From Candidatus Sumerlaeia bacterium (lineage in GTDB: Bacteria > Sumerlaeota > Sumerlaeia > SLMS01 > JAHLLQ01), in contig JAHCAW010000013.1 of assembly GCA_019634695.1 (NCBI GenBank), positions 1-64,000 of the forward strand: a DNA stretch of 64,000 bases. The letters run 5' to 3'. Position 1 is the stretch's first letter; each line of letters begins with the position of its first letter. A program made the position numbers and the translations under genes. This document shows, one piece after another, positions 6,962-15,973 of this stretch. The notes below the pieces were generated by a model. That model was not told the DNA's origin, searched no databases, and saw only the letters and a list, made by a program, of their open reading frames with translations.

Positions 6962-8692
6962 GTGCTCGATCCGCATTCCCCCCGCGTTCAGGCCCTGGTG
7001 CTCGGTGGCCTTTGGGTGCTGCTCGCGCTGCTCGTCATCCCGACGTGGGGGCTGACCTACTGGGATTTCGGCGACGGGAATTACCTGTACGTCGGCCGAC
7101 GCATCAACGAGGGCCTCGTTCCGTACCGCGACATCCTGGCGCCGCAGCCGCCGCTGCACCTGTTGCTAGCGGCATGGTCGCAACGCATCGGCGGCTGGCT
7201 GGGCAGCGACTTCCTGGGGGCGCGGGTCTACTGCCTCGTGGTTCGGATGCTCTGCTCGCTGATGGTGTACCTGTGCGCGCGGCGGCTGTTCGGGTGCGCA
7301 TTCCGCGGCCTGGTGGCGGCGGCACTGTATCTGGCCTTGCCGATCGGCTTCTGGTGGAGCCTGTCGTTGCAGTCGGAGAACGTCGAGCTGGTCTTTCTGC
7401 TGCTGGCGTTCTGGGCGATCCTGTCGCTGGAGCCGCGTGCGATGCTGGTGGCGGGCATCGCGTCGGGGCTGGCGATGCACTGCAACATGACGGCGGTGCC
7501 GTATTTCCTGTGCAACGCGCTGTTTCTCGGCGTGCGGCGTCCACGCCTGGCGTTGTGGTACGTGCCGGTGGCGTTGGGCACGTGGGGCATCGGGGCGGGG
7601 CTGGCGTTTGCGTGGGCGGGCGGCGACTACGTGTCGAACGTGGTGTTGAACCAGGTGGGCAGCTTCCCGCGCTCGGAGCTGCTGGGATACTCGCCGTGGA
7701 TCTACTTCAAGAACAAGGTGGTGGGGGAGGGGGCGAAGGTGCTGGAGCTGGAGGGCCCGCTGATTGTGGCGGCGTTGGCGGCGATCGCGCTGGGTTGGCG
7801 TGAGCACGCGGCGCGGCATGCGCGGGCGTCGGACGAGTTCCGCCGCTGGGAGTATGCGTCGTGGTACGCGATCGGGATGTTGCTGTCGATCGGGTTCACG
7901 ATGAAGGGCGGGACGGTGAACTACATCTTCGTGCTGGGCGAGCCCGCGGTGGCGACCTTCGGAGCGGACGCGGTGGTGCGCCTGCTGCGCTCGGCGCAGG
8001 GCGCGGGGCCCAAGGTGGACGACGCGTTGCGTGCGGCGCCGGTGCCTCTGGACGCGCGGTGCCTTGCCGTGGCGACGGGCCTTGTGCTCGGGGCCGGGGC
8101 AGGCTTCGCAGGGAAGAGCTTCGCGGTCGGCATCGTGGGGGCGGTGGTGCTGGCAGGGTTGTGCGAGCGATTCCTCGCGAAGGTGCCGACGCTGCTGGAG
8201 TGGGTCGCTCGCCCGGCCGGGCGCGTGGCGAGCGGCGTGCTCCTGCTGGCGCTGCTGGGCTATTGGCCGGCGTGGCGCAACGTCGGGTTCACGTTGCAGG
8301 AGATCCAGTGCGAGCTGCCCGCCGCGGGCGTGCGCCAACTCGCGGACCTCATCGAGCGCCACAGCGCTCCCGGCGATCCGATCCTCGCGCCGCCCTTCTA
8401 TGCCTACGTGACGCATCGCACCGTGGCGGCCGAACTGGCCGAGAATTATCTGTGGCAGATCAAGTTCCTGAACGAATGGGTCGATGGCGTCGAGGGCGAG
8501 GCCACGCTGAAGATGCAGGAGCTGGGGCGGATGCTGCGCGAGCGTCGCGTGCCGATCGTGCTGCTGGACATGGCGCAGACGGGTCGCGTGCCCCATGTCG
8601 CCGACGCCATCGAGCAGCACTACCGCCCGCTGACCGCCGAGCCCTACGTCACGCGCAACACGCGCTTGGGGCTGTACGTGCCGGCGGACTGA
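6962..8692 (+). CDS. GT39/GT-C-like membrane glycosyltransferase
   Basis: A 576-residue polytopic membrane protein. The N-terminal region reads GLTYWDFGDGNYLYVGRRINEGLVPYRDI, the layout of GT-C enzymes of the GT39/ArnT type, where an acidic residue in the first periplasmic loop is catalytic. About ten hydrophobic segments follow, then a C-terminal soluble part (about 470-576). Members transfer a sugar from a polyprenyl-phosphate donor to a protein or lipid; the acceptor is unknown. GTG 6962 is chosen; a TTG at 6893 would lengthen it by 23 residues without conserved sequence. It follows the symporter closely on the same strand. Confidence 0.75.
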   Translation: MLDPHSPRVQALVLGGLWVLLALLVIPTWGLTYWDFGDGNYLYVGRRINEGLVPYRDILAPQPPLHLLLAAWSQRIGGWLGSDFLGARVYCLVVRMLCSLMVYLCARRLFGCAFRGLVAAALYLALPIGFWWSLSLQSENVELVFLLLAFWAILSLEPRAMLVAGIASGLAMHCNMTAVPYFLCNALFLGVRRPRLALWYVPVALGTWGIGAGLAFAWAGGDYVSNVVLNQVGSFPRSELLGYSPWIYFKNKVVGEGAKVLELEGPLIVAALAAIALGWREHAARHARASDEFRRWEYASWYAIGMLLSIGFTMKGGTVNYIFVLGEPAVATFGADAVVRLLRSAQGAGPKVDDALRAAPVPLDARCLAVATGLVLGAGAGFAGKSFAVGIVGAVVLAGLCERFLAKVPTLLEWVARPAGRVASGVLLLALLGYWPAWRNVGFTLQEIQCELPAAGVRQLADLIERHSAPGDPILAPPFYAYVTHRTVAAELAENYLWQIKFLNEWVDGVEGEATLKMQELGRMLRERRVPIVLLDMAQTGRVPHVADAIEQHYRPLTAEPYVTRNTRLGLYVPAD

Positions 8693-8781
8693 GGAAGTGC
8701 AGCGCTCTGTCGGAACTGGATGTGTCGCCGACTGCGACGGGGCCGACGACTTGAAGACTCAGGGATTCCGAGGGGCCCACG

Positions 8782-9468
8782 ATGGCGATGAAGCTCGACA
8801 ATGTGGTCCCCTTTGGTCGGGCGCTCGATGAGTATCGCCAGATGTTCTGTCTATCAGGGAGCGATCTGGATTCGGGCATCATCGGAGTCGGCGATGGTCC
8901 GGCGAGCTTCAATGCCGAGATGTTTCGCCAGGGGCGGCGCGTCGTCTCGGTCGATCCGCTCTACTGCTTCTCTGCCGCGGAGATCGCGCGACGGTTCGAC
9001 GCCGTCGTCGACGACATCATCGCGCAGGTGAAGGCTACACCGGAGGATTGGGTGTGGACCTATCACGGTTCGCCGGAGCAGTTGAAGCTGAACCGCATCC
9101 GGGCACTGCAGTTCTTTGCTTCGGACTTCGAGGCGGGCAAGTCGGAGGGGCGATACGTTCTTGGGGAGCTTCCGTCGCTGGCATTCGGCGACGGATCATT
9201 TCAACTGGCCCTGTGCTCCCACTTCTTGTTCCTGTATTCCGCGCACTTCTCGTATGACTTCCATCGGGCTTCCGTGCTCGAGATGCTGCGTATTGCGTCG
9301 GAGGTTCGCATCTTCCCGCTGCTGACGTTGATGCGCGAGCGGTCGCCCCACCTGGAGCCGCTGATCGGGGAACTCGAGTCGCGAGGTTTCGTGGCCAGCG
9401 TCGAGAAGGTTGGCTATGAGCTGCAGCGCGGCGGGGATGAGATGCTGCGGATCAGGCGGTCCGCTTGA
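8782..9468 (+). CDS. SAM-dependent methyltransferase-like protein
   Basis: A 228-residue protein with a Rossmann-type SAM-binding motif I, GIIGVGDGPASFNAEM (residues about 32-48), then VVSVDPLYCFSA as motif II with an acidic ribose contact. Near the middle LPSLAFGDGSFQLALCSHFLFLY matches the acidic-loop strand of class I methyltransferases. The DGPASFN variant is recurrent in a group annotated only as SAM-dependent methyltransferase; the substrate is unknown. The gene stands alone between the membrane glycosyltransferase and the DUF493 gene, and is somewhat less G+C-rich than its neighbours. Confidence 0.8.
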   Translation: MAMKLDNVVPFGRALDEYRQMFCLSGSDLDSGIIGVGDGPASFNAEMFRQGRRVVSVDPLYCFSAAEIARRFDAVVDDIIAQVKATPEDWVWTYHGSPEQLKLNRIRALQFFASDFEAGKSEGRYVLGELPSLAFGDGSFQLALCSHFLFLYSAHFSYDFHRASVLEMLRIASEVRIFPLLTLMRERSPHLEPLIGELESRGFVASVEKVGYELQRGGDEMLRIRRSA

Positions 9469-9515
9469 CGAAATGCTTGCATGGGCTGCCCGCCCGCCCT
9501 AGCGTCCCGGCCATC

Positions 9516-9821
9516 ATGAGTGACGACTTCTCCCCGCCTTCCGTCTTCGAGAACCCCGAGCGCATGCGCGAGCACCTGAACCTGCCCGCCGTGATTGGCT
9601 ACAGTTTCGTGGGTCTCTCGACGCCGGAGTATCACGCGCGGCTCGAGGCGCTGGTCGTCCGCGTGGCCGGCGAGCACAACATTCGCAAGCGCCGCTTTCG
9701 CGAGAGCTCGGCCGGGCGCTACACCGCCTACAAGTACGATGTGTACCACGACGAGTTCGCAACCGTCGAGGCGCTCTATCGCGAGGTGATCGCGCTGGAG
9801 GGCACGCGGTTTGTATTGTAG
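9516..9821 (+). CDS. DUF493 (YbeD-like) family protein
   Basis: A 101-residue protein whose core YSFVGLSTPEYHARLEALVV, a Ser-x-Gly-Arg-Tyr-Thr-x-Tyr element (SSAGRYTAYKYDVY) and a C-terminal LYREVIALEG match the DUF493/UPF0250 family, an ACT-like ferredoxin fold. Its biochemical role is unknown; in Escherichia coli the YbeD protein is a neighbour of lipoate and cell-wall genes. ATG 9516 is preferred over an upstream in-frame codon at 9465. It converges with the cupin gene, 15 bases between stops. Confidence 0.85.
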   Translation: MSDDFSPPSVFENPERMREHLNLPAVIGYSFVGLSTPEYHARLEALVVRVAGEHNIRKRRFRESSAGRYTAYKYDVYHDEFATVEALYREVIALEGTRFVL

Positions 9822-9836
9822 ACGGGGGCCTGCGGG

Positions 9837-10217
9837 TCAGCGCGCGCAGTTCTGCGCGATCGGAATCAGGCAGATGAAACGCAGCGTCTCGCCGCCGACG
9901 GTGCGGAACTGGTGCTCGGCGTTGGCCGGGACGTAGATGGCATCGCCGGCCTTGAAGGTGCGCGGGCCTTCGGCGGTGTGCATCTCGCCGGCGCCGGCCA
10001 GCACGTAGATTTCGTGCTCGTAGTTGTGCGAGTGCCGCGGCGTGTGGCCGCCGGGCGCCACGTCGAAGATGCGCATCGCGAAGTTCGGCGCCCCGTCGGC
10101 CCCGGTGATCACCTCGCGGATCAGGGCATCCTTCACGCCCTCCATCTGGACCGGCTTGGCGGGGAAGGCGGCCGTGTCGATGACCTTGGGAAGCAGCGTC
10201 TGGACCGGGGTGCTCAT
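9837..10217 (-). CDS. Small cupin-domain protein
   Basis: A 126-residue single-domain cupin. Metal-ligand motifs are intact: GGHTPRHSHNYEHEIYVLAGAG (H-x-H, then E) and FKAGDAIYVPANAEHQF (final His). Such proteins are either small dioxygenases or sugar and ligand sensors; nothing here distinguishes them. Start ATG 10217 begins at MSTPVQTLL, where the family aligns; an upstream ATG would add only low-complexity residues. Upstream are 183 bases containing no gene or clear signal, shared with the divergent gene at 10401. Confidence 0.88.
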   Translation of the reverse strand: MSTPVQTLLPKVIDTAAFPAKPVQMEGVKDALIREVITGADGAPNFAMRIFDVAPGGHTPRHSHNYEHEIYVLAGAGEMHTAEGPRTFKAGDAIYVPANAEHQFRTVGGETLRFICLIPIAQNCAR

Positions 10218-10400
10218 GGGCGATGCGAACCTCATTCGGCAAAGATGCCCCTGCCTGCGGTCGCGCGGGCCCATTCGTCAAGCAGGACCAATCACGCCGC
10301 CCGCTCGAACAACGAACAACGAACCACGCGGCCACCGGCACGAATGGGCTGGACGCGTCGGCGGCGGGCGTGAAGCCTGCCGGGAGATTGCCCGGGAGGG

Positions 10401-10942
10401 ATGCCGATGCAGGAAGCGCTGGAAGCGTTCATGGCCGGGCCCGACGCGCAGACTTTCGGGCACTTGCGCGCGCTCTTCGTGGCCTCGCCGGGCTATCGCC
10501 CGATCGATCTGGAGTTTCAGGGGCTCGAGGCGCTCGAGAGCGAGGGTGCGCACGGACGCCTGCTCGAGGCCGGCCGCGACCTGCTCGCCGCCGCGTTGCT
10601 CTCCCCCGCGCTGCACTACTACATCGGTCGCGCCGCCGGTGGCCTTGGCGCCCGCGACCTCGAGCGCTTCCACGCCTATGCCTACATGACGCTGCGCGAC
10701 GCCCTGCTGGCCACGGGCGATGGCACGGCCGCGCAGCCCTTCCTTGTCACCCAGGTGGTCGACGAGTTCTTCATCCTCACCGCCCGCGGGCACCCCAGGC
10801 GGTGCTTGCGCGTGCGCCGAGGACGACTTAGCCGCTCGTTCGACGTGCTGACCGACGAGGGCGGCGGCGCGGTTTCGGTATCACGGACATCGTGCGGCGA
10901 CGTCTCGAGCTCGGCCTCGACGACGACGCGCTCGAGTCCTGA
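10401..10942 (+). pseudogene. Unknown protein gene with an apparent -1 frameshift
   Basis: The reading frame from ATG 10401 (MPMQEALEAFMAGPDAQTF) is convincing to about base 10870, then becomes low-complexity. The other frame from about 10868 reads GITDIVRRRLELGLDDDALES and stops at 10942, a natural end 13 bases before the glycosyltransferase start. One missing base in the run GGCGGCGGCGCGG (10860-10872) would join them into about 180 residues. The rebuilt protein has helical N-terminal repeats, a LATGDGTAAQPFLVTQVVDE segment and an SFDVLTDEGG...FGITDIV end, a layout I have seen in hypothetical proteins related to DUF4919, but I do not assign a function. The cause may be a sequencing indel or a true lesion. 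Confidence 0.65.
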
Positions 10943-10955
10943 GGCCCGCTCCGCC

Positions 10956-12125
10956 ATGACCCGCCCGATGACGCTGATGGTCAATCTCCTGCACGCTCAG
11001 GAGACGCTCACGGGCACGGGCTACTACGCGCGCCACCTGATCGAGGCGTTCGCCCGCATGCCCGACGGGCCGCAAGTGATCGGAGTCGCTTCGCCGATCA
11101 ACCGCGCCGCATTTCGCCTGGAGGGCGTGCCGCGCGAGCGCTTTCGCCTGCTGACGTGGGGCCGGCCATGGAAGCGCGTCGCGCTGCGTCGCCTCGAGGA
11201 GTGGCTCTTCCTCAACGGCCTGATCCGTCGCCTGCGACCCGACGTCTTCTGGTGCCCGTCGAACTTCCTGCCGCTTTGGAAGACCGGGCCGATGGCGGTG
11301 ACGATTCACGACATGACCTTCTTCGAACACCCCGAGGTGCTGCCGCCGGTGCGGCGTTGGTATTGGCACCGCTGGACGCATCGCACGGTGCGCGTGGCGG
11401 ATGCGATCGTAACGGACACGGAAGCATCGCGGCGCGACATCGCTCGCTGGTGCGGGGTGGAGGCGTCGGGGATTGCGATCGTGCCGCCGGGCACGGCGTC
11501 GGCGTTCTTCATCGGGGAGGACGCCGCGGGCCGGCCCGTGCGGCGGCGTGCGCTGCGGGAGCGGTTTCCGGCGTTGCCGGAGCGCTACGTGCTGTTTCTC
11601 GGCACGTTGACGGCGCACAAGAACGTGCCGCGACTGGTCGATGCCGTGGCGCACGCGCGGTTGCGCGGTTGCGGCGACATGCGGTTGGTGCTCGCTGGCA
11701 AGCGCGGATCGGGCTACGAGGAGATCGCGGCCGCCGTGACGCGCCACGGGCTGGCGGATGCTGTGGTCGAGTTGGGCTACGTGGCCGACGACATCCTGCC
11801 CGCGCTGTACGAGAACGCGCGCGTGCAGGTGCTGCCATCGTTCACGGAAGGATTCGGGCTGCCGATCGTCGAGGCGATGGCCTGCGGCACGCCGGTCGTG
11901 ACGAGCCACAGCGGGGCGATGGCCGAGGTGGCCGGCGACGCGGCCGAGTTGATCGACCCCTACAGCGTCGAGTCGATGGGCGAAGCGCTGGCGCGCGTGT
12001 GGCGCGACGAGGCGCACCATGCCGACCTGCGCGCTCGGGGACTGGAGCGCGCACGCCTCTACACATGGGACGCGGCGGCCCGGCAACTTCTGGAAGTCTT
12101 CGAGCGCCTGCGCCGGCGGCCCTAG
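10956..12125 (+). CDS. GT4 family glycosyltransferase
   Basis: A 389-residue GT-B glycosyltransferase. The N-terminal half has LLHAQETLTGTGYYARHL, an acceptor-side loop, and VTIHDMTFFEHPEV. The C-terminal half has RYVLFLGTLTAHKNVPRLVDA and the retaining-enzyme motif FTEGFGLPIVEAMACGTPV (E-x7-E), which contacts the nucleotide sugar. It is probably a cytoplasmic or membrane-associated enzyme of surface polysaccharide synthesis. An open frame connects it to the upstream gene, but that fusion results from the upstream frameshift; ATG 10956 is the natural start. Its stop overlaps the convergent stop of the phosphoesterase in a shared CTAG (12122-12125). Confidence 0.92.
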   Translation: MTRPMTLMVNLLHAQETLTGTGYYARHLIEAFARMPDGPQVIGVASPINRAAFRLEGVPRERFRLLTWGRPWKRVALRRLEEWLFLNGLIRRLRPDVFWCPSNFLPLWKTGPMAVTIHDMTFFEHPEVLPPVRRWYWHRWTHRTVRVADAIVTDTEASRRDIARWCGVEASGIAIVPPGTASAFFIGEDAAGRPVRRRALRERFPALPERYVLFLGTLTAHKNVPRLVDAVAHARLRGCGDMRLVLAGKRGSGYEEIAAAVTRHGLADAVVELGYVADDILPALYENARVQVLPSFTEGFGLPIVEAMACGTPVVTSHSGAMAEVAGDAAELIDPYSVESMGEALARVWRDEAHHADLRARGLERARLYTWDAAARQLLEVFERLRRRP

Positions 12126-13723
12126 CGCAGCGCGATCGCCCGGTAGCCCGTGTACGTCTTGCCGAACATGTCGGTGGTGCGGACCTCGATGAGGCGGATG
12201 CCGGGCTCGAGCCCCTCGGGCAGGTTGCCGGCCCAGATGTGCGGGGTCAGGCGCGCGTCGGGCAGCTTGCGTCCCGGCGGGGGCGTGTCGCTGGCCTCGA
12301 GTTGCTTCATCGCGTTGTACCACGGATCGGTGCGCGGGCTCTGGACAAGCGTGATCCAGGGGCCCTCGTCCACGCGCATCTCGACGGTCGAGCGCTCCGA
12401 GCCGCCGAAGACGTTGACCACGACTTCGGTGGAGCCGGATTCGGCGGCGGCGACCTGTTCCGGCGTCATGATGTTCATCTGGTAGTCGGCCGGGAAGCGT
12501 GCGGCGCGGAACTCGATGTCGTAGCCCGTGCCGTCGAAGGTCAGGATCGAGTACCCGTTGGGCGCCCCGTCGCGCATGGCGGTGTGGGGAATGCCGCGTT
12601 CGTCGGGGGCGCCGGCCCACCAACTGCCCGAGACGGTGACGTTGATGGCGTGGTGGTGGGGCTTGGGCCCGCGCCAGCCGGCTTCGGAGTCGATGAAGAC
12701 GTGTTCCTGATAGTGCGTGTGGCCGGAGATCGACATGCAGTAGGGGCGCTGCTCGATCAGGCGGTAGACGGCCTGGCGGTTGCGCTGCTCGGTCAGCGGA
12801 ATGTGCATCATGAGGACGACGAGCTGGTCGTCGGGGACGAGCGCGAGGTCGTTGCGGATGAACTCGAGCTGGTTCTCGTCGATGCCGGCGCGATAGGTGC
12901 CCCGGTCGCGTTCGGTGTCCCAGTACCAGATGACGTCGTCGAGGGCGATGAAGTGGACCGGGCCATGATCGAAGGAGTAGTAGGGCGGGCCGAAGATGCG
13001 CTCGAAGGTCTCGTCGGAGTAGACGTCCTCGCGCGCATCCATGTTCAGGTCGTGGTTGCCGATGACGTTGTACCACGGGATCCCGATGAGGGCGACGCGG
13101 GCGTTGAGTTCCTCGAAGTGCTGGATGTTGTCGAACATGATGTCGCCGAGGGTGACGCCGAAGCTGGCGTCGATGCCGATGAGCTCCTCGATGACGTCGT
13201 GGGTGATGTATTCGATCTCCCGGAGGTTGCGGGGCTGGGGGTCTGCCCAGAAGACGGCGCGGAAGGTGTCGGGTTCGTCCTGGGGATAGAGGGGGAAGTC
13301 GACGGATTCAGGCAGGGGCCCGGTGGGGGCGACGCCGGGGTGGCGGCTGGCGGGCGAGCCGGCGGGCTTGTGCGTGTAGTAGAACCGCGGGAGCATGTCC
13401 GCGCTGAGCGGGGTGCGGTAGCCGCGGGGCTTGATGACGAAGATAATGCAGTCGTCCCAGACGGGGATGCGGTAGCGGCCGGCCTCGTCGGTCAGCGTGA
13501 TGGTGCGGCCGTTGGAGACGCGGATGCCGGCCAGAGTCTGCTCGCCGGCGTCGAAGCGCTCGTTGGCATTGGCGTCGACGAAGACGACGCCGGTGGCCAT
13601 GGCGGTGGCCCAGTCGGGCAGCTCCTCGGCGGTGGCCGGATGGGCGACCCCCAGGGTCAGGACGGACAGGATGAGCAGGGCGGGCGGCAGGTTCCGGCCG
13701 GGCAGGACTCGGAGGACGGACAT
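12122..13723 (-). CDS. Secreted metallophosphoesterase with MetallophosN/C-type domains
   Basis: A 533-residue exported phosphoesterase. A signal peptide covers about 1-32 (ending AHPATAEE). A beta-sandwich resembling MetallophosN follows (about 44-120, FVDANANERFDAGE). The calcineurin-type core has DPQ at 161-163, GDIMFD at 193-198, GNHD at 222-225, MMHIP at 305-309 and GHTH at 334-337, so all metal-ligand motifs are present although the first is DPQ rather than DxH. The C-terminal region (about 345-533, FGGSERSTVEMRVD) matches the MetallophosC type. It likely hydrolyses a phosphoester in the periplasm or outside. GGGAG lies 9 bases before ATG 13723. It is a paralog of the partial gene at 1-693. 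Confidence 0.9.
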   Translation of the reverse strand: MSVLRVLPGRNLPPALLILSVLTLGVAHPATAEELPDWATAMATGVVFVDANANERFDAGEQTLAGIRVSNGRTITLTDEAGRYRIPVWDDCIIFVIKPRGYRTPLSADMLPRFYYTHKPAGSPASRHPGVAPTGPLPESVDFPLYPQDEPDTFRAVFWADPQPRNLREIEYITHDVIEELIGIDASFGVTLGDIMFDNIQHFEELNARVALIGIPWYNVIGNHDLNMDAREDVYSDETFERIFGPPYYSFDHGPVHFIALDDVIWYWDTERDRGTYRAGIDENQLEFIRNDLALVPDDQLVVLMMHIPLTEQRNRQAVYRLIEQRPYCMSISGHTHYQEHVFIDSEAGWRGPKPHHHAINVTVSGSWWAGAPDERGIPHTAMRDGAPNGYSILTFDGTGYDIEFRAARFPADYQMNIMTPEQVAAAESGSTEVVVNVFGGSERSTVEMRVDEGPWITLVQSPRTDPWYNAMKQLEASDTPPPGRKLPDARLTPHIWAGNLPEGLEPGIRLIEVRTTDMFGKTYTGYRAIALR

Positions 13724-13910
13724 GTGGAGGGCTCCCGGTTTTGGAGATATGGGGGGTGATGGGTCGGCTGCGGCCGGGCCGCAAGCAGGGATTGGGGCCG
13801 GAATTCCGCTGGACAGCCCGGGGGGGGCGGGCCTACGCACTCGGTTCCTCTTGCGTGGACCGGCCCCGGCCGGCCCGCGCGGCATTCCCCTGCAAGGGTT
13901 CCCGACCTCC

Positions 13911-14330
13911 ATGTCCCGTGAAGCCGACCTCTACCAGCGCGAACTCGCCCGCTACCGTGCCGCCATCGCGCGCGACCCCAAGGCCGCGCTCCAGCGCTAC
14001 GGCATGACGCTGATCAACTCGATCGATCCCGCCGAGCGCGCCCTGGCCCTCAAGCAGTGGGGCACCGAGATCGGCGAACCGGTCGACTACTACAACCTCG
14101 GCGTCAAGTTCGCCCAGGACGACAACTGGAGCGAGGCGATCCTGTACTTCAAGCGCGCCGTCGAACAGGACCCCGAACTCACCGAGGCGATCTACAATCT
14201 GGCGATCTGCTACGAGAAGACGGGCCACACCCCGCAGGCGCGCTCGACGTGGGAAGTCTACTTGGGCACGCTGGAACGCGAATCGGCCGAAGCCGACCGC
14301 GTCCGCCAGCACCTCAAGGGGCTGGAGTAA
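13911..14330 (+). CDS. TPR-repeat protein
   Basis: A 139-residue protein with two to three tetratricopeptide repeats in its C-terminal half: PVDYYNLGVKFAQDDNWSEAILYFKRAVEQDP and TEAIYNLAICYEKTGHTPQARSTWEVYL, each with the typical small/large residue pattern. No signal peptide is visible, so it is likely cytoplasmic and serves as an interaction scaffold. ATG 13911 begins at MSREADLYQ. The 187 bases between it and the divergent phosphoesterase contain only short G+C palindromes. It converges with the histidine kinase gene (19-base gap). The partner is unknown. Confidence 0.85.
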   Translation: MSREADLYQRELARYRAAIARDPKAALQRYGMTLINSIDPAERALALKQWGTEIGEPVDYYNLGVKFAQDDNWSEAILYFKRAVEQDPELTEAIYNLAICYEKTGHTPQARSTWEVYLGTLERESAEADRVRQHLKGLE

Positions 14331-14349
14331 GCCTCCCCAAATTCTGGCA

Positions 14350-15825
14350 TCATTCGCTCATCGACCTGCGCGCTCTTCGCCCGCGCGACGCAAAGTCGCG
14401 CGGCAACGTCACCACGAAGCGCGCGCCGCCCAGGTCGCCCGGCACCAGGCGCACCGCTCCGCCGCCCGCCGCGGCGAGCTGGCACACGATCGACAAGCCC
14501 AGTCCCGTTCCGTCCGCCTTCGTTGTGTGGAACGGATCGAAGATCCGGCGTCGCATTGCCTCGGGCACGCCGGGGCCGTCGTCCTCGACGCCCACCTCGA
14601 CGTTCGCCTCCCCCGTGCGCGTGCTGACGCGCACCGTGCCGCGCCCGCCCATGGCCTGTGCGGCGTTGAGCACCAGATTCGTCAGCATCTGCCCAAGGTG
14701 GTCCGGGTCCAGCTCGACGATGCTCTCGGGCACCCCGAGGTCGAGCTCGAATCGCACGTCCGGCCATGCCGCCTCGAAGCCCTTGATCGTGCGGCGCACG
14801 AGACCGTTGAGCACGGTTGGCTCGGGATGCGCCGGCGTCGGCCGGGCGAAGGCCAGGAACTCGCGCAGGCGATTGTCGAGCCGCCGCACCTCCTCGCCGA
14901 TGAAGGTGGCCGCCTCGCGCCGCATTTCGCACGGGCGCGACTCGTCCAGAATGATCTCGACCGACGACAGGATGACGCCGAGCGGGTTCTTTATCTCGTG
15001 GGCGATGCCGGCGGTCAGCTCGCCCAGCGCTGCCAGCTTCTCGCTCTGCGCCAGTCGCTGCTCGAGCAGCTTGCGCTCGTGCACGTCGCGCAGCACGCCG
15101 ACGACGAACTCGACCTCGCCGCTCGCATCGCGCACCGCGCTGTAGTGCGTCTCGATCCAGCGCTCCTCGCCCGCCGCATTCGTCGCCAGCATCTCCTCGA
15201 CGCGATGCGTCGCCGCGCCGGCGAACAGGTCGCGCGCCGGGCACAGGTGATCGGCCAGTGACGTGCCGTCCTCGAGATGGCATCGCACCACGCCGCCGCA
15301 CACGCAGTTGGTCCGCAGCACCTCGGCCGGCGTGCGCCCGAGCAACACGCCACACGCCGCATTGAAGACGCGCACCCGGCGTTCCCGGTCGATCACCATG
15401 ATTCCGTCGGTGGCCGACTCGAGGATGCGTTCGTAGTGTGCCCGCACGCGTTCCGGGTCGTCCGACGGCAGGAAGAACAGGCCCGCCCCGTCGCCCAGCG
15501 GCCGGACCACCAGCCGGAACGAGCGGGCGAACGGCCCCGGGAAGACCACGCGGGCCTCGTCGCTCAGCAACCCGGTCCGCCCGGCCAGCGCCCCTGCCAG
15601 CGCCTCGGCCAGCAGGTCCGGGCCGGTCACCATCGGGCCCAGCACGTCGAACAGGCAGTGCCCCAGCACCACGTCGCGCGGCACGCCGCATACCTCCAGC
15701 ACCCCGTTCCACTGCTGCACCGACCCGCCCGCGTCCACCACGCACAGCCCGACGCCCAAGTCCTCGAAGAGGCTGGAATCCAGTTCCCTTGCCGGGGCCG
15801 GCAGAATGTCGCGCATCGGGTTCAT
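14350..15825 (-). CDS. PAS-domain sensor histidine kinase with a Cys-rich PAS
   Basis: A 491-residue soluble kinase. PAS 1 covers about 20-125 and PAS 2 about 130-255. HisKA contains GELTAGIAHEIKNPLGV with phospho-His276. HATPase carries the N-box LTNLVLNAAQAMG, DDGPGVPE and GTGLGLSI. It belongs to the NtrB/ZraS-like class that usually drives sigma-54 activators, but no response regulator is adjacent. PAS 2 holds four cysteines in an unusual spacing (C174, C176, C182, C195), which could bind a metal, iron-sulfur cluster or haem. The upstream in-frame TTG at 15903 is a poorer start than ATG 15825. No transmembrane segment is seen. Confidence 0.92.
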   Translation of the reverse strand: MNPMRDILPAPARELDSSLFEDLGVGLCVVDAGGSVQQWNGVLEVCGVPRDVVLGHCLFDVLGPMVTGPDLLAEALAGALAGRTGLLSDEARVVFPGPFARSFRLVVRPLGDGAGLFFLPSDDPERVRAHYERILESATDGIMVIDRERRVRVFNAACGVLLGRTPAEVLRTNCVCGGVVRCHLEDGTSLADHLCPARDLFAGAATHRVEEMLATNAAGEERWIETHYSAVRDASGEVEFVVGVLRDVHERKLLEQRLAQSEKLAALGELTAGIAHEIKNPLGVILSSVEIILDESRPCEMRREAATFIGEEVRRLDNRLREFLAFARPTPAHPEPTVLNGLVRRTIKGFEAAWPDVRFELDLGVPESIVELDPDHLGQMLTNLVLNAAQAMGGRGTVRVSTRTGEANVEVGVEDDGPGVPEAMRRRIFDPFHTTKADGTGLGLSIVCQLAAAGGGAVRLVPGDLGGARFVVTLPRDFASRGRRARRSMSE

Positions 15826-15973
15826 TGGTTCGTTCGGTCCGAAGAGGGTCTGTACCACATCACCATGCGAGCGCCATACCAACCCGCCGCGGTCGATTTC
15901 CAAGACTTTCTTGGCTCAAAGCGAAAACCCTTCGATTATTGACAGGACGGGGCCGCTCGATTCTGTTTTCCCC

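Noticed and set aside
10401-12125. One 574-residue fusion protein
   Set aside because: The joining segment (about 10875-10955) is low-complexity, and another frame supplies a natural end for the first gene and leaves ATG 10956 for the glycosyltransferase.
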